IMG/VR virus record: IMGVR_UViG_3300025325_000035
Span: 1-51,564 of that record
Origin: a virus
Strand: one strand, 5' to 3'
DNA length: 51,564 bases
Below the pieces are notes generated by a model. It did no database searches, had not been told where the DNA came from, and worked only from the letters and a program-made list of their open reading frames with translations. Below, piece by piece: positions 35,027 to 41,681 of the stretch. The position numbers and the translations under genes were made by a program. Position 1 is the stretch's first letter; each line of letters opens with the position of its first letter.

Positions 35027-35046
35027 AAAACCTCCGGAAATTGTTT
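35014..35046 (+). repeat. Dispersed repeat copy at ligase gene end
   Basis: ACAGTGGAG followed by AAAACCTCCGGAAATT, beginning in the last ligase codons. It has the same orientation as copies at 31825, 31884 and 35776. Confidence 0.45.
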
Positions 35047-35214
35047 GGCTTTGCTCGCTCTGCCACAGGGCGAGGCATCCGGTTCCCCGCAGGGTTATCT
35101 TTTCCTAGCCCTGGGGAAGGTCCAGTTGGTCACTGGTGGCCGCTACCCAACGCGGCCATGAGACAAGGCCCGGTGCGTCAATCCGGGCCACGCGGGAGGT
35201 GTCAGGAGCCTTGA
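35023..35214 (+). CDS. Possible small protein coupled to the ligase gene
   Basis: A 63-residue frame starts at GTG 35023 inside the ligase stop (GTGA) with GGAGG close upstream, and its stop overlaps the next start (TTGA). The sequence (KNLRKLFGFARSATGRGIRF, GHWWPLPN) is not recognised. The tight overlaps on both sides are the main support. Confidence 0.4.
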   Translation: MKNLRKLFGFARSATGRGIRFPAGLSFPSPGEGPVGHWWPLPNAAMRQGPVRQSGPRGRCQEP

Positions 35215-35754
35215 ACGAAGCTGTCCGAGAATACTTTCGCCGGATCGGGTGCAAAGGCGGTAAATCTCGCGCCCGCAAGCAGACTCGCGCCCAGCGCAGG
35301 AACCTCGCACTCGCCGGCGGGCGAGCTTCGCGGTCTCGGTTTTGTGGCATGGCAGGCAAAGCGTTCGGAGGTTTGAATGTTTGATTGGGTCGCCGCCTTC
35401 GATGATCGGAACGATATGATCGCACTCGAACGCATCCCGCGATTCAGTGGTTTGTTTCGGCCAGAGGCTCTACCCAGCACGCCCGTGAACTTTCGGCGCC
35501 CTGCGGCGATGCCCGGTCGCGACCAGATCCGCACCGCAAATCTGGCAGCGCCCGCTATCCCGCTCGAACACGTCGCGGCGAATCAGTTCCCAGCGCGCCG
35601 CCCGTTGCGCCGCCCACATACAAGATTCGCTGCACCAACTCGACCGCCTGGGTGACAGCGGCTCACGGCAGCTCCGGCAAACCTTGTGTCCCAGCCGGTC
35701 AAACACTACCGGCCAGACTTCTAGGAACTTCGGGAACCTCTTGGTATCAGCCAT
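35143..35754 (-). pseudogene. HNH endonuclease interrupted by an in-frame TAG
   Basis: The start at 35754 gives CRSCREPL, WCSESC, a RRDVFERDSGRCQICGADL segment and then VHGRAG before TAG (35472-35470). The same frame continues with FECDHIVPIIEGGD, HSNLRTLCLPCHKTETAKL, which is the HNH catalytic core. A single amber codon therefore separates the zinc half from the active site. Either the gene is inactivated or the stop is read through. The tail of the open frame overlaps the plus-strand gene at 35211 in antisense. Confidence 0.8.
35211..35384 (+). CDS. Small basic GGK-type protein
   Basis: The start is TTG 35211 with AGGAG 3 bases upstream. The 57-residue product contains VREYFRRIGCKGGKSRARKQ, the pattern of a common small phage and plasmid protein with a YF..iG.KGGk motif. 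Function unknown, possibly nucleic-acid binding. It runs convergently into, and overlaps in antisense, the HNH gene. Confidence 0.55.
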   Translation: MNEAVREYFRRIGCKGGKSRARKQTRAQRRNLALAGGRASRSRFCGMAGKAFGGLNV

Positions 35755-35775
35755 AGTGGAGCCGCGCGATACTTC

Positions 35776-35808
35776 AACAGTGGAGCTCGCTAAATCCCCC
35801 GGAAAATT
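35776..35808 (+). repeat. Dispersed repeat copy between RNA ligase and HNH genes
   Basis: ACAGTGGAG, six variable bases, then AAATCCCCCGGAAAATTTCA. This is the copy closest to the one at 31825. With the copy at 35014 it brackets the HNH / GGK gene block as direct repeats about 760 bases apart. Confidence 0.5.
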
Positions 35809-36744
35809 TCATGCTGTTTCTGCGTTGGCCACGGCCTCCGGCTGTTCCTGAATTCCAGCCAATCTGCGCTTGTACCACTCCGGAAACCCCCGCGTTGCCT
35901 GCCGCTCGATGTGCGGCCATGCCCACCGGAACAGCAACGCCCGGATCTCGGCGCCGCACTCTTCCTGGATATCCCTTTTAATCTCGGCGATCAGTGGGCC
36001 GATGTCCTGTGGTGCCATCTGTAACTGCCCCGCATCCCGGCGATGCTGCACCGCTTTGGCCCAACGCCCCTCGGAGGAATACCGCTCGCCCAGTTGCTGT
36101 AGAATGTCTCCGCTCGCCGGGTTCGATCTCTTCCACTCCTTGCCGTGAACCTCCTTAAATCGCTCCGAGACGAATTTCGCCATGAGTAACTTCTTGTCAG
36201 GTCCGAACAGGTTCCCGGCCAGCGGCTTGATGACCACGCCCTCGATCTTAGTTCCACCGAGAACGCTTTCCCGCTCCAGCCAGCCGTCCAGCATCGATGC
36301 GTCTGCCATCCCGCGAAACAGCTCTGGCACCACATCCATGCCCAGCCGCTCGGCTTCTTCCAGAATAGATTCACGGCTGGCATATTCCTCGTGCCCAGTG
36401 TTCACGTCGAACAGAATTACGTGACGCCGAGGGACGCCGCCGTAAGCCAGCGTGTTATGCTTCGGGGTTCGCAGGTACTCCCCGCGATACGTCCAACCAG
36501 GCACCAGGATGTCCTTGATCTGTTTCACCTGCTCGACCGCAGCGGAGAACATTTTCACTGTGGCGTCAGGGTCCAGCTCCTGTCCCTTGCTGCGCAACAG
36601 CAGCGTCCCGTCCCACGAAACCCCGAACGAGAACTGGCTGCCATCCACCTTCTCCTCGACCCGCACCGGATGCTCCAGCAGGCCGGCAACGGCTCGATGT
36701 CCAAGAGCGTAAATCGACGGGTAACTGTGCCAGCTATCCATCAT
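35809..36744 (-). CDS. RNA ligase (Rnl2-like nucleotidyltransferase)
   Basis: The 311-residue frame starts at ATG 36744 behind GGGAGGA. Nucleotidyltransferase motifs are intact: motif I EKVDGSQ with Lys 32, YRGEYL, VILFDVNTG, EGVVIKP and LLMAKFVSERF. The short motif set and the C-terminal helical domain fit the RNA ligase family rather than DNA ligase. Such phage enzymes often repair tRNAs cut by host defence nucleases. It overlaps the preceding small gene by ATGA. Confidence 0.82.
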   Translation of the reverse strand: MMDSWHSYPSIYALGHRAVAGLLEHPVRVEEKVDGSQFSFGVSWDGTLLLRSKGQELDPDATVKMFSAAVEQVKQIKDILVPGWTYRGEYLRTPKHNTLAYGGVPRRHVILFDVNTGHEEYASRESILEEAERLGMDVVPELFRGMADASMLDGWLERESVLGGTKIEGVVIKPLAGNLFGPDKKLLMAKFVSERFKEVHGKEWKRSNPASGDILQQLGERYSSEGRWAKAVQHRRDAGQLQMAPQDIGPLIAEIKRDIQEECGAEIRALLFRWAWPHIERQATRGFPEWYKRRLAGIQEQPEAVANAETA

Positions 36745-36992
36745 GTAGATTCCTCCCGAACCAGCAGCCCGAATTCTACATTGGCCTTGCCGGTGATGTT
36801 GAACCTGCCGATGCACCTCAGATGTATTACTGAGTACATCCCATCGGCATCATTGGCAGTCTCGATTCTGAATCCCAGGACGCATCCCTTCAGGTCGATC
36901 TCGGAGCCATCTTCGCGTTGTAGAAATATCCTGGCTGCGCGAAGGCTCGGCTCATTGCATTCGATTCGAACTATCGGGTAAGTTTTTGTCAT
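36741..36992 (-). CDS. Unknown 83-residue beta-rich protein
   Basis: The product begins TKTYPIVRIECNEPSLRAAR and alternates short strands (DLKGCVLGFRIET, YSVIHLRCIGRFNI). It is not recognised. It is coupled by ATGA overlaps to the hydrolase gene before it and the RNA ligase gene after it. Confidence 0.65.
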   Translation of the reverse strand: MTKTYPIVRIECNEPSLRAARIFLQREDGSEIDLKGCVLGFRIETANDADGMYSVIHLRCIGRFNITGKANVEFGLLVREEST

Positions 36993-37609
36993 GCCGCCAT
37001 CCTCCCGGCTAACAGTAATTTCGCTCGATATATTTCCACGCGCCGCTGCATCTCGTCCCCCAGGATCGGCCAGATCTGCGGATCAAATACGTCATTGTGC
37101 CCCTTGGAGCTTACCGGCATGTGTTCCTGCTTATTATAGTTAATAATGATCTGCCCGTCCGCCTCTCGGCTCGGGCCGGTGTAGCCCCGCGCGCCCATGT
37201 CGCCCCAGGGATGTAGCGGCAGCCACCGCGCCACCCGCACCGCCAAGTCGGACGGCGAGTGCCACACGTGGATGACTTTGACGTCGAGCGGGAATTTGGC
37301 GTCGGAATCCAGCGCCGGGTTGATGAGCACCAGTTGCGCGAACCGCGCCCCCTTCCAGCAGGCTTTCCGCAGCACGTTGCAGCCGTCCGAATGCCCCCAG
37401 CCCACCGCTCCCGGAGGCGTCAGCGCCGCAATCGCTTCCGCGATGTTGCCGTCGCATAGCCGCACTCGCACGAAATACCGCCGCGCAGTCGCCGCCAAGT
37501 ACGTGGCCCAGCCGCGCGATTCCAGCAGCGGCATTACCTGCTCGGTCCATGGCCGCGCCGCGGTCGCAAAACCCGGTACGCAAATGGCCGTCCGGCGCCG
37601 CTCAATCAT
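36989..37609 (-). CDS. Alpha/beta hydrolase-like protein
   Basis: The 206-residue frame starts at ATG 37609 inside the end of the preceding gene. It has CVPGFATAARPW near the N-terminus, a nucleophile elbow GHSDG with Ser 74, LINPALDSD, a strand with VIHVWHSPSD, and SSKGHNDVF with a candidate catalytic His. This is a small lipase/esterase-type fold without a signal peptide. The substrate is unknown. Confidence 0.75.
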   Translation of the reverse strand: MIERRRTAICVPGFATAARPWTEQVMPLLESRGWATYLAATARRYFVRVRLCDGNIAEAIAALTPPGAVGWGHSDGCNVLRKACWKGARFAQLVLINPALDSDAKFPLDVKVIHVWHSPSDLAVRVARWLPLHPWGDMGARGYTGPSREADGQIIINYNKQEHMPVSSKGHNDVFDPQIWPILGDEMQRRVEIYRAKLLLAGRMAA

Positions 37610-38042
37610 AGACGGGCGAACAGCCCTTGTTGACCGTGACATTAGCCTCCGCACCGGTCACCGTAAATATGCCTATTTTCGCCTTCGCCAGTTCCCGCTG
37701 CAGTTCCGCGACATTAGCCTCCAGGTCCCGCACCTTCAACTCTGCCGGCCGGATCACGTGTTCCTCCAGGAAATTTAATCGGAGATGATATCCGCACTGG
37801 CCTCTGGCTTCCTGGCATAGCGGACAAACCGCCGCGCCGTCCGTGCGATAATTCCACGCTATGGCTCTCGCAAGAAGTGCTGCGCCTTTCTGGCGTTCTT
37901 CCAGCAGGCGGCCCAAGCGCCGCACCTCAGCCTCCGCATCGTTCCGCGCGGCCACCGCCCGGGCATATACGTCCGCCGGGATCGTGAACATCTTCAGGCC
38001 GTCAAGCACACCCGGCTTCCGACGCCCGGAAAAGATTCCCAT
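37602..38042 (-). CDS. Zinc-binding coiled-coil protein
   Basis: The 146-residue frame starts at ATG 38042 behind GGGAGAA. It has a helical region (ARNDAEAEVRRLGRLLEERQ), a Cys/His group (CPLCQEARGQCGYH) and a second helix (LKVRDLEANVAELQRELAKA). It is not recognised. It overlaps the hydrolase gene. Confidence 0.6.
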   Translation of the reverse strand: MGIFSGRRKPGVLDGLKMFTIPADVYARAVAARNDAEAEVRRLGRLLEERQKGAALLARAIAWNYRTDGAAVCPLCQEARGQCGYHLRLNFLEEHVIRPAELKVRDLEANVAELQRELAKAKIGIFTVTGAEANVTVNKGCSPVYD

Positions 38043-38056
38043 GCTATTTTCTCCCT

Positions 38057-38314
38057 TCACTTCTGCGAAACATTCCCGCACCGGTGCGCCAGCGCCCGCA
38101 GCGCTAGCTCTGTCTCGATACCGAGCAACTCGCAGCAACGGTCCGGAGTCAGACCAGTTCCGGTTGCGGCCGGCTCGTTGAACAGCCATTCCCTCGCCGC
38201 CCGGCTGAACGACGCCTGCGGATCTCCGGCATCGTCCACCGCCTGCAGGAGCATCGCCAGCGGCAGACTCACCGCCGCACCGGCTCGCCACTTGTGGATT
38301 ACCGCTCGCTGCAT
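38057..38314 (-). CDS. Small phage protein with ARxWLF...LGIE pattern
   Basis: The product is 85 residues. SRAAREWLFNEPA followed by CCELLGIETELALRAL resembles a widespread small phage protein that has a helix-turn-helix-like C-terminal half, often placed near regulators. The start has no strong ribosome site. A DNA-binding role is inferred. Confidence 0.6.
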   Translation of the reverse strand: MQRAVIHKWRAGAAVSLPLAMLLQAVDDAGDPQASFSRAAREWLFNEPAATGTGLTPDRCCELLGIETELALRALAHRCGNVSQK

Positions 38315-38623
38315 GACGACGATTCTGCAACGATAGGGGAGCAGCCGACAAAAACGCGACAGGGCATTTAATCACCGTTCTTGTTTCCGGCTAGAACTGC
38401 GTATCTGGAGTCTCTCGCACGCCAGCCCAAGCTTCAACGGAGGTAGAAATTCCAGCTTCTATATATGTTAAGACATAGGACCGCCCGGATGCATCCGGGA
38501 TCTCCACTTTGGCCTTAGTGTCCAAACATAATCCCCGTGCTAAATCCACCGCGTTTGGGATATTGTCCCCTGGATCAAGCTGGATAATTTTGGGACCTAT
38601 ATACTTAACTCCCAACGAGACCT

Positions 38624-38914
38624 CTAGCCTTTTTGGAGTTCGGCTACTCCGTGGAGCAAATAAAAAAACCGATACGTATGGCAGACAAGACACTCTACCC
38701 AGTAGCCGGATCGCGGAAATTGGGAACGTGGCCGATCTTCGAAGGCGCGCACCATAGCGCACGTCTCGCACACTGCGAGACGCAAGATTTGTCCGTCGTA
38801 GACATGCAGCGCCGGATGGCACTGATGAGGGGACGGATGTACAGCAGCCGATCCAATGTGGGGCGGCGTTGGGTTTTTAGGTACACGCCCCCTAGGTTGA
38901 TAGCCTCGTCTCAT
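38624..38914 (-). CDS. Cargo protein with zinc ribbon
   Basis: The start at ATG 38914 follows a perfect AGGAGG (6-base spacer). The 96-residue product has a polar N-terminal half (GYQPRGRVPKNPTPPHIGS) and two CxxC pairs (CETC, CLVC). It is not recognised. It lies wholly inside the transposase-less element. Confidence 0.65.
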   Translation of the reverse strand: MRRGYQPRGRVPKNPTPPHIGSAAVHPSPHQCHPALHVYDGQILRLAVCETCAMVRAFEDRPRSQFPRSGYWVECLVCHTYRFFYLLHGVAELQKG

Positions 38915-38930
38915 TTCAGCCTCCTGTGGA

Positions 38931-39194
38931 CTAAAGCGCCAGTTCCCCATAGATCGGGGCGAGCGAAATTGAGAGCGTTCCGTAGGTCTTCTTGCCATCA
39001 GTGAAGCTGGCGTGGCCAGCCCCGTCCAATTTCACAAGCACACCCTCCCCAAGAAACTGAGACACGAGAGATTGCAGGTGTGGTTTCGCATCGTCAAACT
39101 CTGCCTTGGATTGCCCTTCCATTTTTTGGCTGTATTCCTCTAGCTTTTCGTTGATCTTCTCAGGCTTGCCGATCAGTGTGATGCTCCAACTCAT
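38931..39194 (-). CDS. Cargo protein, 87 residues
   Basis: The product begins SWSITLIGKPEKINEKLEEY and contains QSLVSQFLGEGVLVKLDGAG and HASFTDGKKTYGTL. This compact alpha/beta protein is not recognised by name but looks fully coding. It is the first cargo gene after the right end of the element. Confidence 0.7.
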   Translation of the reverse strand: MSWSITLIGKPEKINEKLEEYSQKMEGQSKAEFDDAKPHLQSLVSQFLGEGVLVKLDGAGHASFTDGKKTYGTLSISLAPIYGELAL

Positions 39195-39249
39195 GTTTGT
39201 ATCCTTTCATTTCTTCCCACGGGAGTTAAGTATATAAGTCCCTAATTTT

Positions 39250-39471
39250 TCATGGCTTCCTCTCCCACGTTTCCGGCCTTTGGTTCGGGTCGTAAACTAC
39301 GATTGGACGGATATTCTCCATCTCGTGCATCGTAGCGGCTAGAAGTGCCGCTGCCCGTATGTCTGACGGTGTAATGTTCTCGCCTCCATCAGATTTGAGC
39401 AACGCACGGAACTGATCGGTGAGTGCGTGGAAAAATGGGTCCTGTAGGTATCGTTGATGCGCTGTCATCAT
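39250..39471 (-). CDS. Unknown 73-residue phage protein
   Basis: The product reads DPFFHALTDQFRALL, GENITPSDIRAAALLAATMH and VVYDPNQRP. It overlaps the HTH gene before it and the split gene after it by ATGA. Similar short proteins are common in phage early operons without known function. Confidence 0.65.
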   Translation of the reverse strand: MMTAHQRYLQDPFFHALTDQFRALLKSDGGENITPSDIRAAALLAATMHEMENIRPIVVYDPNQRPETWERKP

Positions 39472-39677
39472 GGCTTCCTCGTCTTCTCCTTCTTCTCGAA
39501 CAAGCCCGCCTGGCGCCGCAACAGGTCCGGCCAGAAATACCGGATCCAGCCGCCCAGCGGCCGTACCGAGCGCACCTGGCCGGCGCGGGCCTTGCGCTCC
39601 AGCGTCCTCACCGAGCAGCCCGCCAGCCGCGCCGCAGCTCCAGCCCGCATGTAATCACCGAGATTGTTTTCGCTCAT
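39468..39677 (-). CDS. Small HTH (MerR/excisionase-type) protein
   Basis: ATG 39677 follows AAGGAGG with a 9-base spacer. The 69-residue product has a winged-helix motif of the HTH_17 type: GAAARLAGCSVRTLERKARA, then GWIRYFWPDLL. It could be an excisionase or an early regulator. No integrase is visible in the window. Confidence 0.7.
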   Translation of the reverse strand: MSENNLGDYMRAGAAARLAGCSVRTLERKARAGQVRSVRPLGGWIRYFWPDLLRRQAGLFEKKEKTRKP

Positions 39678-39759
39678 CAATTCGGCCCTCCTTCAAGGCT
39701 CGTTCGACAGCAGCCTTGGCTGCTTTCTTGTTCCGGCGCTCCAAGTCCACGAACGCCAT
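39655..39759 (-). CDS. Possible 34-residue basic helical peptide
   Basis: A frame from ATG 39759 reads FVDLERRNKKAAKAAVERAL and overlaps the HTH gene start by 23 bases. It has no good ribosome site. The coding-like sequence and overlap are the only support. Confidence 0.3.
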   Translation of the reverse strand: MAFVDLERRNKKAAKAAVERALKEGRIDERKQSR

Positions 39760-39776
39760 ACAGGTTGGCTTGCACG

Positions 39777-39959
39777 CTATTCCTCCTTGGCCGCGTCGGT
39801 GGCTGGGGCATCTCCCATCGCAAGATCAATCGCCGCCCTGCCCTGTTTTCCTAGAGCGATCGCACCAAACAATTTCACGGTTTTAGCGTCGGTTTTGGTA
39901 TCATCGCCAAGTGACAGAATATCCATCACCCAATCAAGTCGCTCAGTATCATTTAGCAT
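39777..39959 (-). CDS. Unknown 60-residue protein
   Basis: ATG 39959 follows AAGGAG with a 7-base spacer. The product (NDTERLDWVMDILSLGDDTK, KTVKLFGAIALGKQGRAAID) resembles small phage proteins with a TERLDWL start. Function unknown. Confidence 0.6.
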   Translation of the reverse strand: MLNDTERLDWVMDILSLGDDTKTDAKTVKLFGAIALGKQGRAAIDLAMGDAPATDAAKEE

Positions 39960-40545
39960 CGTGCGTCTCCTTCCCTTGCACGGCTGGGCTGGCGGGTTGC
40001 TCCGCTTCACGCTTAGCCCGCTCTCGTTTCCACGGAATTAACGGGAGAGGGCGCATTGAACAGTTACCACGCACGCAGCCCTTCTCAATTGAATCCTGAA
40101 GAGGCCAGCCGCACCATGCACACCTTGTCTCGTCATCGTCTTCTATTTTCGCAGGCGCAGCCGGGGCGGGACGCTGGAGGGCGCGAATATTTACTGCGGC
40201 GCACATTCCGCGATACCGTCGCGTTCCATCTCCCTCGGTTATGTAGTGGCGAAGACCTTGCCCCTCTAACATCGTTGCGAAGTCTCCACGGCGACACGCT
40301 GGACATACCTCCTTCGCCGCCGCCTCCACCCCCTCGTTGAACGTCCCCACCGCCTCCAGTTCCGCGACCCGTGCCTGGGCGGAGCCTGCCCGCTCATGAC
40401 ACTTATTCAAGGCGTCCAAAAAGGTTTCTGAAAGAGTGATAGCGTTGTCCTTCGAGAGGGCATAGTCGCGCCATGCCTCTGCCCATTCTACTGTTGAAAC
40501 ATCGTCAGGGGTCATCCATCGCTCAATCGGTGGCCGCTCGCTCAT
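39949..40545 (-). CDS. Unknown 198-residue protein with Cys pairs
   Basis: The product has a helical first half (TLSETFLDALNKCHERAGSA) and two Cys pairs (CPACRRGDF near 82, CAWCGWP near 143), then a CVRGNC. Probably zinc-binding. It is not recognised. It overlaps the genes on both sides by a few bases. Confidence 0.6.
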   Translation of the reverse strand: MSERPPIERWMTPDDVSTVEWAEAWRDYALSKDNAITLSETFLDALNKCHERAGSAQARVAELEAVGTFNEGVEAAAKEVCPACRRGDFATMLEGQGLRHYITEGDGTRRYRGMCAAVNIRALQRPAPAAPAKIEDDDETRCAWCGWPLQDSIEKGCVRGNCSMRPLPLIPWKRERAKREAEQPASPAVQGKETHDAK

Positions 40546-40805
40546 CCCCGATCTCCTCCCTCGACGCCCAGGGCGCGCAGGGCCATCTGTAATCCTAGCG
40601 CCACTCCTGGCTTCAGATAGGGGTTCTTCAACTTCTTCTGTATCGCGGCGATGGCCGCTGGCAGACGGCAGGTGGAAGCGTTGCAGATATATCCGATACC
40701 TTCGCAGTGGCCGCAGGAACTCACGCCCCTAGAAGTTGAGTAGCTTCCCGCCCCGTCGCAGTTCGGACACATCGTTCTGCCGCACCCGCACGTTTCATTC
40801 GCCAT
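40542..40805 (-). CDS. DnaJ-type zinc-finger-like small protein
   Basis: ATG 40805 follows GAGGA. Of 87 residues, 5-45 hold CGCG, CPNCDGAG, CGHCEGIG and CNAST, like the Cys-rich CxxCxGxG repeats of DnaJ. It has no J domain. It could bind zinc and unfolded protein or nucleic acid; not known. Confidence 0.65.
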   Translation of the reverse strand: MANETCGCGRTMCPNCDGAGSYSTSRGVSSCGHCEGIGYICNASTCRLPAAIAAIQKKLKNPYLKPGVALGLQMALRALGVEGGDRG

Positions 40806-41085
40806 CGCTATCCTCACTCTCAAGATCGTTCACCAATGCGTCCCACTTGGCTTTGCCACAAGTGCATATTTCTGGCCGAGAGAAGTCCAAGCGGCCTTCG
40901 CAGTCGGCATTGTGGTACTGAAAGTGGGCCTGCCCCGCCTTCACCATGGCGCGGTAGGCTGCGATTAGGTGATGAACGTCTTTAGCGAAGCTCTCGATTC
41001 CAGGGGCACCGCCGCCGATGATTGAAGTGGCGTGATGCTGCATGTGATCCAGTTTCTTCTCGCTGATCCGCTCAGTCTTTGTCAT
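40795..41085 (-). CDS. Unknown 96-residue protein
   Basis: ATG 41085 follows a run of 11 G ending in GAG, which acts as the ribosome site. The product has a helical region (KLDHMQHHATSIIGGGAPG) and a C-terminal CTCGKAKW. It is not recognised. Length change in the G run could alter its translation. Confidence 0.6.
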   Translation of the reverse strand: MTKTERISEKKLDHMQHHATSIIGGGAPGIESFAKDVHHLIAAYRAMVKAGQAHFQYHNADCEGRLDFSRPEICTCGKAKWDALVNDLESEDSDGE

Positions 41086-41099
41086 GCGCTCCCCCCCCC

Positions 41100-41408
41100 C
41101 TAACGTATCCGCGTTACCTTCCACTGCACTTGATGGTAGCCAATCTTGACCATCCGAATCCGGTTCCACTTCAACCGTTCGATTCCCTCTGCTAACTCCG
41201 AGCCAAACGTGGCTATGTAAGGATCGATGCACTCCTGATCCCTCTCTACGCCAGTCGAACCGGAGTATCGCAAACCATCCAGTGCCTTGTACTCTGAGCG
41301 CGTCAGCCTTCCGAGGATCACGGAATCACGGCCCTGCACAAAGTCTCTGGCATCTCGTCCGACTTCGGCATGGCTACCTTTCTTGCGTGAGATGTAGATG
41401 ACCGTCAT
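41100..41408 (-). CDS. Unknown 102-residue protein
   Basis: The start at ATG 41408 overlaps the rebuilt stop of the gene split by the IS (ATGA). The product begins TVIYISRKKGSHAEVGRDAR and ends VKIGYHQVQWKVTRIR. It is not recognised. The IS end lies about 60 bases upstream, so its translation may no longer be coupled. Confidence 0.6.
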   Translation of the reverse strand: MTVIYISRKKGSHAEVGRDARDFVQGRDSVILGRLTRSEYKALDGLRYSGSTGVERDQECIDPYIATFGSELAEGIERLKWNRIRMVKIGYHQVQWKVTRIR

Positions 41409-41518
41409 TGATTTCTCTTCCCCCATCTCTGACGCCGCAATCTGCGCCGCAACACTTGGGACCACGCGCGATATTCTACTTGACGCACGGTAATAATCAT
41501 GGCATACTATCTGTATGG

Positions 41519-41668
41519 TTAATGTTTCTTTCTCTTCTTTGCTTTCGGCTTCTCGCGGTTTAGCTCCGCAAGCACCTGTTTCAAGGCCTTCCGTACAGGT
41601 GTCGGAAATAACTTCCGAACTAATTCCTTGTCCGTCATCTCTGACACTGGTTTTTTTCGTCTAGGCAT
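41519..41668 (-). CDS. Small basic IS accessory protein
   Basis: This 49-residue frame starts head-to-head with the transposase (its ATG overlaps the first possible transposase ATG). It is very basic at both ends (PRRKKPVSEMTDKELVRKLF, NREKPKAKKRKKH). It is similar in kind to the 40-residue gene of the first IS1595 element, though the sequence is not clearly related. Confidence 0.55.
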   Translation of the reverse strand: MPRRKKPVSEMTDKELVRKLFPTPVRKALKQVLAELNREKPKAKKRKKH

Positions 41669-41681
41669 GGAGAACAATCCT

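Larger units (their letters stand above)
38592..39242 (-). mobile_element. Transposase-less element with IS1595-type ends and two cargo genes
   Basis: The element is 651 bp. The ends are GGGACCTATATACTTAACTC and GGGACTTATATACTTAACTC (inverted), nearly identical, and very like the ends of the IS at 27925-29576. A 7-bp direct repeat TAATTTT flanks it (38585-38591 and 39243-39249), the same type of target as CAATTTTT. It has no transposase gene; two minus-strand cargo genes fill it. It was probably moved in trans by the IS1595 transposase. Confidence 0.82.
38391..39253 (-). pseudogene. Small gene split after its start codon by a mobile element
   Basis: The 5' piece is ATG 39253 plus two codons, coupled by ATGA to the gene before it. 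The 3' piece is 38391-38591 (KIIQLDPGDNIPNAVDLARG, then YVLTYIEAG). Joining ATG directly to the 3' piece gives an in-frame 67-residue protein. The flanking direct repeat is TAATTTT, and the left-hand copy differs by one A in a run, so the exact joint is uncertain. Confidence 0.7.
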
